A DNA stretch of 64,000 bases from Hyphomicrobiales bacterium (GCA_900465915.1 UBKJ01000017.1:248001-312000); one strand, 5' to 3'; positions 35,001-42,932 are shown, numbered from the stretch's first letter. Program-made: numbers and translations. The notes: generated by a model not told the origin, from the letters alone.

Positions 35001-36434
35001 CTATTCAGGCGTCGGAGAACGCTTCTTTTTGTTCCGCCAGGGCGCATTCTTCTGGCAGTCTCCGGCCATGATGGAGCCATAGGGGATGACTTCATCGACG
35101 ATCGCGGCCAGCCCATAGTCTCCGATCTGGGCTTTGACCTGTGCGGCGCTCTTGTAAGCGCCGGGCAGTTCAGACACATCGGCGTCACCGCTGAAGAAAC
35201 GAACGTCCAGCCCGCTCGTTTCCTTCGCCAGGATATCGGCGATGTTATTCGGGCTCATCCCGCGTGAGTCCGCTCCATATTCCGCAGCCAGCTGACGCAG
35301 ATGGGCGGTCCTGGAGAAGTTACGCCCGGCGCCGTGCGGCGAGAAACCGAGGCCGTGCGCGGCGTTCGAGCCTCGCACGATCAGGATCGGCTCCGCCATG
35401 TTGAGCGGAATGATCGTGAGATCGGTCGCATCGTCCGCCCAGCCGTCGAAGGCCGGCGTCGCGCCCTTGCCGTGATAGAAGAGGCCGTCGGATTTCCGGA
35501 AGACGAAGTTATGCTCGTTCCAGAAACGATCGGCCACTTTCGCGCCGAGCTTGGACGCAGCCATATCGTGAATGGCGAAGTGGTTCTCCTTCGTCCACCG
35601 GCGGACGATCTGCAGCGCCTGCCAGTAATGTTCCCCTTCCTCGCTTTCGGCTGGAATCCAGGCGTTCTGCTTCAGCGTCTGCGGCGAAAGCAACTCGCGG
35701 AAGCGGTTGGCGATCCTCATGCCCCGGTCGTAAAGCCGGGCGCCCGGCGCGCGCGAACCGTGATGGGTCACGAGCGCGGTTGCGCCGGTCGACTTCATCT
35801 GCCCGACATAGGCGAAATGATTGCCGTCGCCCTGCGTTGCAAAATGCTCGATGGCGACGCTTGCGATCTGGTTCAGATACGGGTTCGCATCGAAGGCTTC
35901 GAGCGTCGCGTCCGACGGCTTGATCTGCGAGCCGCGAGCACGCCCGCCCGGCCCGAAATGCGTCACGCCGTGAACGGCGTCGAGCAGGTCGCGCGGCGCT
36001 ACGCCCGGCAGGATGGAGATCGCCATCGAGCAGCAGATATCGGCCGAGTGCATTCCGGGATGAATCGCTTCCGAAGCCACGACCCCACCGACCGGGATCG
36101 TGCCGATCGGCCCGGACGGGCAGGCGTCGGGCATGATCGCAGCGGCGCGAACGACGGGCGTCCGCGAGAGTTCACGCATGGTTGCGCTGACTTTTTCGAC
36201 GTTCGCCTGTTCCGCTGCGTTTTCCGCCCGGATGTTCATGTGAATGTCGATGTCGCGGGTTCCCTTCAGCGGCAGCTTCGGAGCGGGCTGATAGGCCATC
36301 GCGGCCGCAAGCGCCGCCTCGCGCGATCCGCCGTCCCGCAGGACGTCGTTCCCGGCGTCGAGCGCGTCACGAAACCATTTACCCTGCAGTAAACCTGCAT
36401 CGATCAAATCCTGGCCGCTGAGCGTCTTAATCAT
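35001..36434 (-). CDS. rtcB: RNA-splicing ligase RtcB
   Basis: A 477-aa Mn2+/GTP-dependent ligase that joins 2',3'-cyclic-phosphate (or 3'-phosphate) ends to 5'-OH ends, repairing RNA cut by toxins or stress nucleases. Seen: metal-site region HSADICCSMAISILPG near residue 128 (variant of DIGCGM that keeps Asp and Cys), QGDGNHFAYVGQM near 198, HHGSRAPGARLYDRG near 220, and the guanylylated-histidine motif FSPHGAGRNFSRT near 362. It is longer than E. coli RtcB (408 aa). AGGAAAG lies before ATG 36434. No rtcA is present. It is the last gene of an operon with Ro60 and three Y-like RNAs. Confidence 0.95.
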   Translation of the reverse strand: MIKTLSGQDLIDAGLLQGKWFRDALDAGNDVLRDGGSREAALAAAMAYQPAPKLPLKGTRDIDIHMNIRAENAAEQANVEKVSATMRELSRTPVVRAAAIMPDACPSGPIGTIPVGGVVASEAIHPGMHSADICCSMAISILPGVAPRDLLDAVHGVTHFGPGGRARGSQIKPSDATLEAFDANPYLNQIASVAIEHFATQGDGNHFAYVGQMKSTGATALVTHHGSRAPGARLYDRGMRIANRFRELLSPQTLKQNAWIPAESEEGEHYWQALQIVRRWTKENHFAIHDMAASKLGAKVADRFWNEHNFVFRKSDGLFYHGKGATPAFDGWADDATDLTIIPLNMAEPILIVRGSNAAHGLGFSPHGAGRNFSRTAHLRQLAAEYGADSRGMSPNNIADILAKETSGLDVRFFSGDADVSELPGAYKSAAQVKAQIGDYGLAAIVDEVIPYGSIMAGDCQKNAPWRNKKKRSPTPE

Positions 36435-36486
36435 TGTCTTTCCTGCTTTTGCAGTCCTTCTTGGTTACCATCGTTTCAAAAACTGG

Positions 36487-36529
36487 CCCGCCAATGAAGC
36501 GGGAGGCTGTTTGCGCTTTTGAAAAGCGC
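36487..36529 (-). other. Two hairpins between the last Y RNA and rtcB
   Basis: On the minus strand GCGCTTTT-C-AAAAGCGC (36513-36529) is followed by CCCGC-TTCATTG-GCGGG (36487-36503). They may mark RNA processing ends or attenuate transcription before rtcB; no long U run follows. Confidence 0.45.
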
Positions 36530-36535
36530 ATGTGT

Positions 36536-36679
36536 GAAGACGGGCGGCGGCGACAAGAATGGGCGAAACCCGGATGGCCCCGCTCGTGCCAGAGAGCGTA
36601 TCGCAAAGGAGGAGTCGAACCTGCCAGACCATCCATGATGCGCTGTAGTTCCACCCTGCATTCGCAACCGCCCGTCTTC
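36536..36679 (-). ncRNA. Y-like RNA, copy 3 (tRNA-like module with D- and T-arm)
   Basis: About 144 nt read on the minus strand, enclosed by a perfect 12-bp stem GAAGACGGGCGG/CCGCCCGTCTTC. Inside: GCGAATG (GNCGAANG-type Ro-binding motif) opposite CATTC, helix P2 GGGTGGAAC/GTTTCGCCC, conserved CTACA, helix GGATGG/CCATCC, T-arm GCAGG-TTCGACT-CCTCC (36608-36624; one mismatch) and D-arm GCTC-TCTGGCAC-GAGC with GG in the loop (36582-36597). The order T-arm then D-arm is a circularly permuted tRNA fold, as in YrlA. The acceptor-like stem is missing. It lies between Ro60 and rtcB on the same strand. Confidence 0.78.
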
Positions 36680-36680
36680 G

Positions 36681-36786
36681 ATCCGGCGACGACTTTTTGA
36701 GAAACCCCCTCTCTTGCGAGAGCGCAGAATTTGAATCTGCTCGCCTTGCGGCTTACCGAATGTAGTTCCTCAGGCATTCGCCGGAT
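36681..36786 (-). ncRNA. Y-like RNA, copy 2
   Basis: About 106 nt on the minus strand with closing stem ATCCGGCGA/TCGCCGGAT. The motif GGCGAATG fits GNCGAANG exactly. Helix P2 is TGAGGAAC/GTTTCTCA (36765-36772 with 36698-36705), followed by CTACA, a GCC-GCAA-GGC hairpin, a perfect T-arm GCAGA-TTCAAAT-TCTGC (36724-36740), and an acceptor-like stem CTCTC/GAGAG capped by a GCAA tetraloop (36709-36722). No separate D-arm is clear. It abuts copy 3 with one base between. Confidence 0.76.
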
Positions 36787-36797
36787 ATTCCGATTGT

Positions 36798-36930
36798 CCG
36801 CAACGACAAGTATTGGTGAAACGCCTGCTCTACCGCTGAGCTACGGGTCCATAAGGAGGAGAACCCGGCGGGATTCGAACCCGCGACCTGGAGAGTAACG
36901 ATCTGTAGTTTCAACCGGCATTCGTTGCGG
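36798..36930 (-). ncRNA. Y-like RNA, copy 1 (full permuted tRNA mimic)
   Basis: 133 nt on the minus strand. Closing stem CCGCAACGA/TCGTTGCGG includes the CGAA motif. Helix P2 is GGT(T)GAAAC/GTTTCACC (36908-36916 with 36815-36822), then CTACA. Next come a perfect T-arm GCGGG-TTCGAAT-CCCGC (36868-36884), directly a 7-bp acceptor stem CGGGTTC/GGACCCG (one G-T pair) capped by a 10-nt loop, then TA and a canonical D-arm GCTC-AGCGGTA-GAGC (36827-36841). This is a tRNA elbow opened at the anticodon end and joined to a long stem, the design of the YrlA Y RNA. It starts 37 nt after the Ro60 stop. Confidence 0.82.
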
Positions 36931-36932
36931 TC

Positions 36933-36959
36933 GCCCGCGCCGGAGAACCCGGCGCGGGC
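36933..36959 (-). other. GC-rich hairpin between Ro60 gene and Y RNAs
   Basis: An 11-bp perfect stem GCCCGCGCCGG/CCGGCGCGGGC with a 5-nt loop begins 7 bp after the Ro60 stop. There is no U run on the minus strand, so it more likely separates or protects the mRNA 3' end from the Y RNA part than ends transcription. Confidence 0.6.
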
Positions 36960-36966
36960 ATTCTCT

Positions 36967-38526
36967 TTATCGAAGCTCTACGGCTTCGATCTCTTGCAGC
37001 CAGGCGTCAGGACCGTTCCCGCCCCTGGCGAAGGCCGCGATCGCCTCGAAGACGGCGTCCGAAAAACCGCCGACATTCAGCACGTCGCTTCGGATTTGCG
37101 CCTGCGTCGTCTGGTAGGGCTGGATGTCGAGGCACACCAGCTTTGCAGCCGGATTGAGCCTCTTTATCCGCGCCCATTCCTGCATCTTCGCGGTGGCGCC
37201 GCCATGGCATGGCTGATCCATCCACGACTGGTTATCCGAGATGAAGATCACCAGATCCACCTTCGCCCGCTCATTGGCGAGTTTCGCCAGAGGCGCGGAG
37301 CAGTTGGTTCCGCCGCCGCCGATGCTCGCCAGCTTCTCGGCGTTGGTCATGACCGAGTCGCGCCTGTTCAGGCGAACGTCGACGACGTCGACTTCAAACG
37401 GCGTCACTCGGGCGTTTGGGTTTCGCTGAAGGAACGCGGCGGTCATCAGCCCGGCCACGTCGATGCAGCGAACGACCGAGGTCGCGCCCTTGCGATATCC
37501 GGTGACCGGCGAACTCATCGAACCGGACACGTCGGGGCAAAGGACCACCCGACCGTCAAGCGCCGGCACATTGGCCAAGGCCGCGTCCATCGCCTCTTGA
37601 AGCGCGTCACGAACCTCTTCCGGAACCGCCTCCGACGCCGCCTTCCACGTCGTCATCAGCTGGTAGGGAAACGCTTTGGCTTTGCGAACCGCTTCCGGAT
37701 CGGAAAGACGACGGGCGACTTCCCTTGTCATCCCTTCGACATCGAACACCCCCTTGCGCGCAAAAGTGTTGAGGTTCTGGCGCACCATCTGCCAGCTTCC
37801 GTTACGTGCGATCTCGACCCAATGCTCGCGCGTCAGCGGCAGCGAGGTCAGAAGCTGGAACGGAACGTCCGGCGTCGGTTGAGACAGGTCGCGCCGAAAC
37901 GCTTCCAGGGCCTTCACCTCGTCCGGCAGCGCCGCATAGTCGTATGGCTTGCCGACCAGCCAGGCGTAGAACGCCTTGCGTTCTTCGCTTGCAGGCTTCG
38001 GATGGACCATTTTGACGACGTCCGCCAGAGACGGGTCGCCGCCGACCATGGCGTTCAGAAGCTGGCGCGTGCTGGCCGTTTCGAGCCATGCCTGCACCAT
38101 TTTCTTTGGCCGCGTTCCAAGCGACTTGCGTCCCATCGCTCCCGAGCGCATGACCTGCACGAAACCGCGCAGCATTTTGCCGCTCTTCACCGCCCGCGGA
38201 AATGCAGACGCGAATGCGTCGCTTTGGAGGGTCGAAAGGAGCGCCAGCAGCGTGACCGGCATGTCCTTCATGAAGCCCTTCTGCGCGGCGTAAACGGCGA
38301 GCCTGGCCAGAAACTCGGGCTCGACCTGAGCGCTGAGTTCCTGCAAGGCGTGCACCTGCGTTTCGCCGTCGGCATAGAACGTTCCGTTGAAGGTCCCGGT
38401 AACCGCGAGTTGGGCCAAGGCTTCCTTCGGCGTCAGCTTATATGCCGGGGCGCCGGCTTCGTTCACCGCATTTGTCGATGGAAGCAGCTTGCCCAGATAG
38501 GTTTTGAAGATTGCCTTGTTCACCAT
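36967..38526 (-). CDS. rsr: Ro60/Rsr ortholog, TROVE and vWA domain RNA-binding protein
   Basis: The 519-aa protein has an N-terminal TROVE HEAT-repeat ring (about residues 1-320, including TPKEALAQLAVTGTFNGTFY and VHALQELSAQ) and a C-terminal von Willebrand A-like domain with MIDAS motif CPDVSGSMSSP near residue 327, a later threonine in GGGTNCSAPL and an Asp in FISDNQSW. Ro60 rings bind misfolded RNA ends in the hole and a Y RNA on the outside. Ribosome binding site AAAGGTGA precedes ATG 38526. First gene of the sigma-54 driven operon with Y-like RNAs and rtcB. Confidence 0.95.
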   Translation of the reverse strand: MVNKAIFKTYLGKLLPSTNAVNEAGAPAYKLTPKEALAQLAVTGTFNGTFYADGETQVHALQELSAQVEPEFLARLAVYAAQKGFMKDMPVTLLALLSTLQSDAFASAFPRAVKSGKMLRGFVQVMRSGAMGRKSLGTRPKKMVQAWLETASTRQLLNAMVGGDPSLADVVKMVHPKPASEERKAFYAWLVGKPYDYAALPDEVKALEAFRRDLSQPTPDVPFQLLTSLPLTREHWVEIARNGSWQMVRQNLNTFARKGVFDVEGMTREVARRLSDPEAVRKAKAFPYQLMTTWKAASEAVPEEVRDALQEAMDAALANVPALDGRVVLCPDVSGSMSSPVTGYRKGATSVVRCIDVAGLMTAAFLQRNPNARVTPFEVDVVDVRLNRRDSVMTNAEKLASIGGGGTNCSAPLAKLANERAKVDLVIFISDNQSWMDQPCHGGATAKMQEWARIKRLNPAAKLVCLDIQPYQTTQAQIRSDVLNVGGFSDAVFEAIAAFARGGNGPDAWLQEIEAVELR

Positions 38527-38561
38527 GGCGTCACCTTTTGAATGTTCGTCGTCCTATACAT

Positions 38562-38577
38562 TCCAAGAAGCGTGCCA
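38562..38577 (-). promoter_or_regulatory. Sigma-54 (-24/-12) promoter of the Ro60 operon
   Basis: Minus-strand TGGCACGCTTCTTGGA matches the consensus TGGCACG-N4-TTGCW with one change (GG for GC at -12). The expected start point is near 38551, 25 bp before the Ro60 ATG. The divergent gene encodes the sigma-54 activator RtcR, which supports the call. Confidence 0.8.
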
Positions 38578-38661
38578 GTTCGTGGAGCCGCGCCGCAAAA
38601 TCGCGAAGAAAAATTATAACTAATTGAAAAAGCTAATAAATAAAAATCGGGAAAATTCACC

Positions 38662-38676
38662 GCTCGATTGTTGAGC
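38662..38676. promoter_or_regulatory. Possible RtcR upstream activator site
   Basis: GCTCGATTGTTGAGC is an imperfect palindrome (GCTC/GAGC arms) about 110 bp upstream of the expected sigma-54 start point, a usual place for an enhancer-binding site. The region around it is AT-rich. Confidence 0.4.
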
Positions 38677-38734
38677 AAAAAATCCGGCTGGCTTATATTA
38701 TCTGTTAATAGAAGAATTTATATGAAAAGATAAA

Positions 38735-40369
38735 ATGAAAAAGCGCGTCGCCTTCAGCATTCTCGGCACGACCCTCGACATGGGCAAGTGGGACAAACGA
38801 TGGTCGCGCTGGAGACCGAATGTTGCGCTTTGCCAGCAACAGGGCCTGTTTATCGATCGGGTTGAATTGCTATACGACAATCATTCCGAAACCTTGGCGA
38901 AACGCATTATCGGCGATATCGGCACGGTGTCGCCGGCGACTGACGTCAAATGCAATATCGTCAATTACACCAACGCCTGGGATTTCTCCGAGGTCTACAC
39001 CAAGCTTCGTGATTTCGCCCGCGACTATCCTTTCGATCCGGACGCGGAAGACTATCTGGTGAATATCACCACCGGTACGCACGTCGCGCAGATTTGCTGG
39101 TTTCTCCTGACAGAGGCCCGCATTATACCGGCGCGGCTTTTGCAGCTTTCTCCGACGCGCTACAAAGACGCCGATCCGGATGTCGAAGTCGATATCGCCG
39201 GCACGCACAGCATTATCGATCTCGATCTTTCCCGCTACGATGAGATCGCAAAACGCTTCGCTTCCGAGCGCGAGGACGCCGCAGCTTTCCTGAAATCGGG
39301 AATCGTCACACGCAATGCGGCCTTCAACCGGATGATCGACCAGATCGAGCGGGTGGTTATCCGTTCGACCGCGCCCGTATTGCTGACCGGGCCGACGGGC
39401 GCCGGAAAATCGCAGCTTGCACGCCGCATCTACGATCTGAAAAAGGCGCAGCGCAAGGTCACCGGCCCTTTTGTGGAGGTCAATTGCGCAACCCTGCGCG
39501 GGGATCAGGCGATGTCCACTTTGTTCGGCCATGCGAAAGGCGCTTTCACCGGAGCCGTTGGGGAGCGCGCCGGCCTTCTGAAATCGGCGGACAAAGGCGT
39601 ATTGTTTCTCGACGAGATCGGCGATCTCGGTCTTGATGAACAGGCGATGTGCCTGAGAGCCATCGAGGACAAGCGATTTCTGCCGGTTGGCTCGGATAAG
39701 GAAACCTCGGCCGAGTTTCAGCTGATCGCCGGAACCAATCGCGATCTAGGCGACGATGTGCGGGCCGGACGCTTCCGCGAAGATCTTTATGCGCGTCTCA
39801 ATCTCTGGACGTTTCAATTACCGGCCTTGCGTGAGCGCCCGGAGGATATCGAGCCGAATGTCGACTTCGAGCTAAGACGCCATCTGGAAAAGGAAGGGCG
39901 GAACGTAACCTTCAACAAGGAAGCCCGCCAATACTATCTCGATTTCGCAACCGGCCCGCAAGGCCAGTGGCACGCCAATTTCCGGGATCTTTCCGCCTCG
40001 ATCACCCGCATGGCCACCCTCGCCCCTCAGGGCCGTATCACCGCCGACGAGGTCAAAGAGGAAATCGCCAGGCTCTCACGCCTGTGGCGTTCAAAGGCAG
40101 GCGAAGATCCCGATGAAGGGATTATCGAAACGGTGATCGGGAAAGAGAGCGTCGCCAAGCTTGACCTCTTCGACAAGGCGCAACTCTCCGCAGTGTTGAG
40201 AATCTGCGGAGAAAGCCAGTCGGCAAGCGCGGCTGGACGCATTCTCTTTGCTCAATCCCGGCAGGAAAAGAAAAGCGCCAACGACGCCGATCGCCTGATC
40301 AAATATCTGGCGAGGTTCGGCTTAAGCTTTGAAGAAGTAAGAGATCGGCTGCGCGAGGCAGCTCAATAA
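38735..40369 (+). CDS. rtcR: RNA-repair operon regulator RtcR (CARF, sigma-54 activator)
   Basis: The 544-aa protein has an N-terminal CARF-like sensory domain (about residues 1-185, with FSILGTTLD at the start and VNITTGTHVAQI in the middle), an AAA+ domain with Walker A TGPTGAGKS near 217, the sigma-54 contact loop GAFTGA near 268 and Walker B GVLFLDEIGDL near 287, and a weak C-terminal helix-turn-helix region. Known RtcR senses tRNA fragments with 2',3'-cyclic phosphate ends through CARF and then activates sigma-54 promoters. It diverges from the Ro60-Y RNA-rtcB operon that it should control. Confidence 0.96.
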   Translation: MKKRVAFSILGTTLDMGKWDKRWSRWRPNVALCQQQGLFIDRVELLYDNHSETLAKRIIGDIGTVSPATDVKCNIVNYTNAWDFSEVYTKLRDFARDYPFDPDAEDYLVNITTGTHVAQICWFLLTEARIIPARLLQLSPTRYKDADPDVEVDIAGTHSIIDLDLSRYDEIAKRFASEREDAAAFLKSGIVTRNAAFNRMIDQIERVVIRSTAPVLLTGPTGAGKSQLARRIYDLKKAQRKVTGPFVEVNCATLRGDQAMSTLFGHAKGAFTGAVGERAGLLKSADKGVLFLDEIGDLGLDEQAMCLRAIEDKRFLPVGSDKETSAEFQLIAGTNRDLGDDVRAGRFREDLYARLNLWTFQLPALRERPEDIEPNVDFELRRHLEKEGRNVTFNKEARQYYLDFATGPQGQWHANFRDLSASITRMATLAPQGRITADEVKEEIARLSRLWRSKAGEDPDEGIIETVIGKESVAKLDLFDKAQLSAVLRICGESQSASAAGRILFAQSRQEKKSANDADRLIKYLARFGLSFEEVRDRLREAAQ

Positions 40370-40556
40370 GACGGGACAATTTCGATTTCCGTCCTGTTCA
40401 AAATACCGTTCAGATTTAATTGATTATATTCGCGCTTGGTTCACCTATGCTCAAAGAAAGCGGAGCTCGTGACGCACGGCAAGGAACGAGGCTGAGACAT
40501 ATTCGAGAACCTCTGACGGTCTCACCAGCACAAATGAAGTTCTAGGAAAAAGCCGA

Positions 40557-40979
40557 TCATCGGATCAGCTCCAGTGTCCGCTTATCCGGTTCACCGTCGA
40601 AAAATCTCTCCAGCGCGGTTTTAAAAAGCGTCGCGCTCCCGTCTGAGGCTTCATGGAACAATGTCATGGACGAACGAAATTTCAGATCGTCCGGCGAGCC
40701 GAAAATTTCATATGCGGAGCGTTCCGGCACGGCGCTCACCGCCTGCGCCAGACGATCGGCGAGAATAGGGTTTTGGAGATAGGCGCGCGCCTCATCCAGA
40801 GAGCCGACGCCATAAAAGTTCGCCGTCGCGGATTTTCCCAATGCGCGCAATTGCGGGAAAACGAACCACATCCAATGCGTTCTTTTCCTCCCGGCCCGCA
40901 GTTCGGAAAGAACCGTGTCGAACACGGGCGCTTGAGCGGCGATGAAACGCGAAAGCGTGTATGGATCATCCTTCTCCAT
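40557..40979 (-). CDS. DUF1810 family protein
   Basis: A 140-aa soluble protein with the DUF1810 features: DPYTLSRFIAAQ at the start, RTHWMWFVFPQLRALGKSA, and FGSPDDLKFRSSMTLFHEAS. The family has no settled function (some members are labelled calpastatin). It ends about 190 bp from rtcR on the opposite strand; any link with RNA repair is unproven. Confidence 0.87.
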   Translation of the reverse strand: MEKDDPYTLSRFIAAQAPVFDTVLSELRAGRKRTHWMWFVFPQLRALGKSATANFYGVGSLDEARAYLQNPILADRLAQAVSAVPERSAYEIFGSPDDLKFRSSMTLFHEASDGSATLFKTALERFFDGEPDKRTLELIR

Positions 40980-41507
40980 TCATCTCTCCGTTTCGAAGTG
41001 CGTAGGTTTGATCAGCCGTCGGGCCTTGATCTTACCAGGCCATCCATATGGCGGTCACGCCTTTGAGTAGCGTCGAACTCGGATCGAAATTTTTCGTCGC
41101 GTATGACAATCGACGTGAACGTTTTTGCGTCTGCCACGTTGATAATCGCGCCGTCCGAATAGTATCGGACCCCCGCATAGTCCGCGCATCAACTTCAATG
41201 ATGACGCTACCCATTATGTTTTGAAGAGCGGTACAAAAATGGCTGATTTTGTTTGGGCAAGCATCATGACGTTTGGAATGTTTTTTATGATTGTGTTTGC
41301 GCTTTTTTGGCAATGTAGAGACGAAAAGAACGGATAAAGGAAGCTTATTATCTCGTTTATATTAATCTCCCAGCGCGCCATCTGTTAGTGGTGACCTAAC
41401 GGCACCGCCGAAACTTGAAGCGGATAGATCACCGCATTCCTCAAAAAGAACACTGAGGGCTTTTCAAGGTTGCCGCAGCCGTCACGATCCGCGCTCCCGG
41501 TATGACC
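40980..41507. other. AT-rich intergenic region with one miniprotein ORF
   Basis: Apart from the 32-aa ORF at 41239 I see no gene. Lower GC than the flanks, which fits accessory DNA. Confidence 0.4.
41239..41337 (+). CDS. Possible 32-aa membrane miniprotein
   Basis: The ORF runs from ATG 41239 to TAA 41337. The peptide MADFVWASIMTFGMFFMIVF continues ALFW and ends with a charged CRDEKNG tail: one strongly hydrophobic helix with an in-out charge pattern. An AAGAG sequence lies about 11 nt upstream, so the ribosome binding site is weak. No family recognised; it could be chance in AT-rich DNA. Confidence 0.4.
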   Translation: MADFVWASIMTFGMFFMIVFALFWQCRDEKNG

Positions 41508-42776
41508 TCACTTGATTTTCCGTGATGGAGAAGAAAGCTCCGCCTCCCAGCCGAACACGCTGCGTCCGTCGAGCATCGGAGAGCGGTCGAATTCGCCGGC
41601 GACAATCTCCTTGAGGTCGGGGCCAGTTATGTAGCGTTCCATTTGGCGGGCTTGCAGGTCGAGCCGTTGCAGCGCCTGCAACTCCTCATCACGGCCAAGC
41701 TTGCCCTTTTGAACCGCTGATTTCATCACCCGGATGGTCTCGTCATAGACCTTCAAGGGAACGGGAAATGGATGACGGTCCTTGCCGCCATGGGCGAAAG
41801 AAAAGCGGGCGGGGTCGGAAAAGCGGCAGGGCGCGCCGTGGACGACCTCGGCCACCATGGCGAGCGCCTCCACCGTTCTGGCGCCGACGCCCGGCGTCAG
41901 CAGCAAGCCCTCGAAGTCGGACGGGCCGCGCTCGGCCGCCGCCGCCAGATTGGCGTGCAGACGGCGCATATTGACGTCGCTCTCCCGAACATCGTGATGG
42001 GCCGGCATGACGAGATGCGGCAGCAAAGCCTGCTGCGTATCCTCGCCGGCGACGGCGACAGGTCTGTATTTCTCCAGTTCGATCACCTCGCGGACGATTC
42101 CATCCGGCCCCAGCGAAGTCAGCAGGTCGAGCTGTCCGTTCCGCGATGGCTTGGCGCGGCTATCGGCGAGGTTGACGATCTCCCCCTGCCCCCGGCCTTC
42201 GATGGCTGCATGCGGCGAGTCGAGAAAATCTTTCAGCCCCTCCGATCGCCAATGGTATCGCCGCGCCTGACGCTTGTCGCCGTTCATGCCCTGCTGCACG
42301 ACGACCCAGTGACCGTCGTCGGCGATGATGAACCCGTGCAGGTAAAGATCGAAGCCGTCTTGCACGGCGGCGCTGTCGACCTTGGCGACCAGTCGGCTTT
42401 TCGTGCCGAGCGCCAGTCCGTCCATGCCGGTGCGCTCGCCGATCGCTATCAGCTCGTCCGGGGTCGCACGGGAATGAGCGCCGCGCCCGCCGCAGACGTG
42501 AATGCCGAGTTCGCCCGAAAGCGGAGCCAGACCCCGTTTCAGCGCGCCGATCACGGAGGTGGTTATGCCGGACGAATGCCAGTCCATTCCCATCACCGCC
42601 CCGAACGACTGGAACCAGAACGGATTGGCCAATCGGCGCAGGAATTCATCGCGTCCATAATGCTGGACGATGGCTTCCGTTATCACCGCGCCGAGACGCG
42701 TCATCCGGTCGCCAAGCCATCGCGGCACCCGCCCGCCGTGAAGAGGAAGATCCGCGCTGCCTGCCCGTCGCACCAA
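41508..42776 (-). CDS. DUF763 domain-containing protein
   Basis: A 422-aa protein starting MVRRAGSADLPLHGGRVPRW, the hallmark of DUF763, and with the conserved FQSFGAVMGMDWHSSGITTS, GIHVCGGRG and LLTPGVGARTVEALAMVAEV (helix-hairpin-helix-like) blocks. The family occurs in archaea and scattered bacteria and its function is unknown; the HhH-like motif hints at nucleic acid binding. Start is ATG or an equivalent codon at 42776. Confidence 0.85.
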   Translation of the reverse strand: MVRRAGSADLPLHGGRVPRWLGDRMTRLGAVITEAIVQHYGRDEFLRRLANPFWFQSFGAVMGMDWHSSGITTSVIGALKRGLAPLSGELGIHVCGGRGAHSRATPDELIAIGERTGMDGLALGTKSRLVAKVDSAAVQDGFDLYLHGFIIADDGHWVVVQQGMNGDKRQARRYHWRSEGLKDFLDSPHAAIEGRGQGEIVNLADSRAKPSRNGQLDLLTSLGPDGIVREVIELEKYRPVAVAGEDTQQALLPHLVMPAHHDVRESDVNMRRLHANLAAAAERGPSDFEGLLLTPGVGARTVEALAMVAEVVHGAPCRFSDPARFSFAHGGKDRHPFPVPLKVYDETIRVMKSAVQKGKLGRDEELQALQRLDLQARQMERYITGPDLKEIVAGEFDRSPMLDGRSVFGWEAELSSPSRKIK

Positions 42777-42932
42777 GATTCCGCTGTCCTTTCCGTCGAT
42801 TGTCGATTCCGGTCGTCCGTATGCTTATATAGTCATCCGAAGCCAGATTTCGCCATTGCGCGCTCGGAAATCTGGGCGAGAATTGTCGGACGGTCGCCGA
42901 CGACTGCACCGTGATCAATTGCGTTTCTCTTT

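Noticed and set aside
36798..36850. Normal tRNA gene suggested by a canonical D-arm (GCTCAGCGGTAGAGC) and GGACCCG
   Set aside because: No anticodon arm or T-arm follows within tRNA distance; the T-arm that pairs through the acceptor stem lies upstream, so it is part of the permuted Y-like RNA.
36798..36930. Two-piece (permuted) tmRNA of alphaproteobacteria
   Set aside because: The canonical D-arm and lack of a tag reading frame or tmRNA end sequences do not fit; the Ro60 context favours Y RNA.
36536..36966. CRISPR-like array because of three spaced repeats (TGTAGTT...GCATTCG)
   Set aside because: Copies are only partly identical, spacing is uneven (117 and 143 bp) and each lies in a conserved RNA fold; no cas genes nearby.
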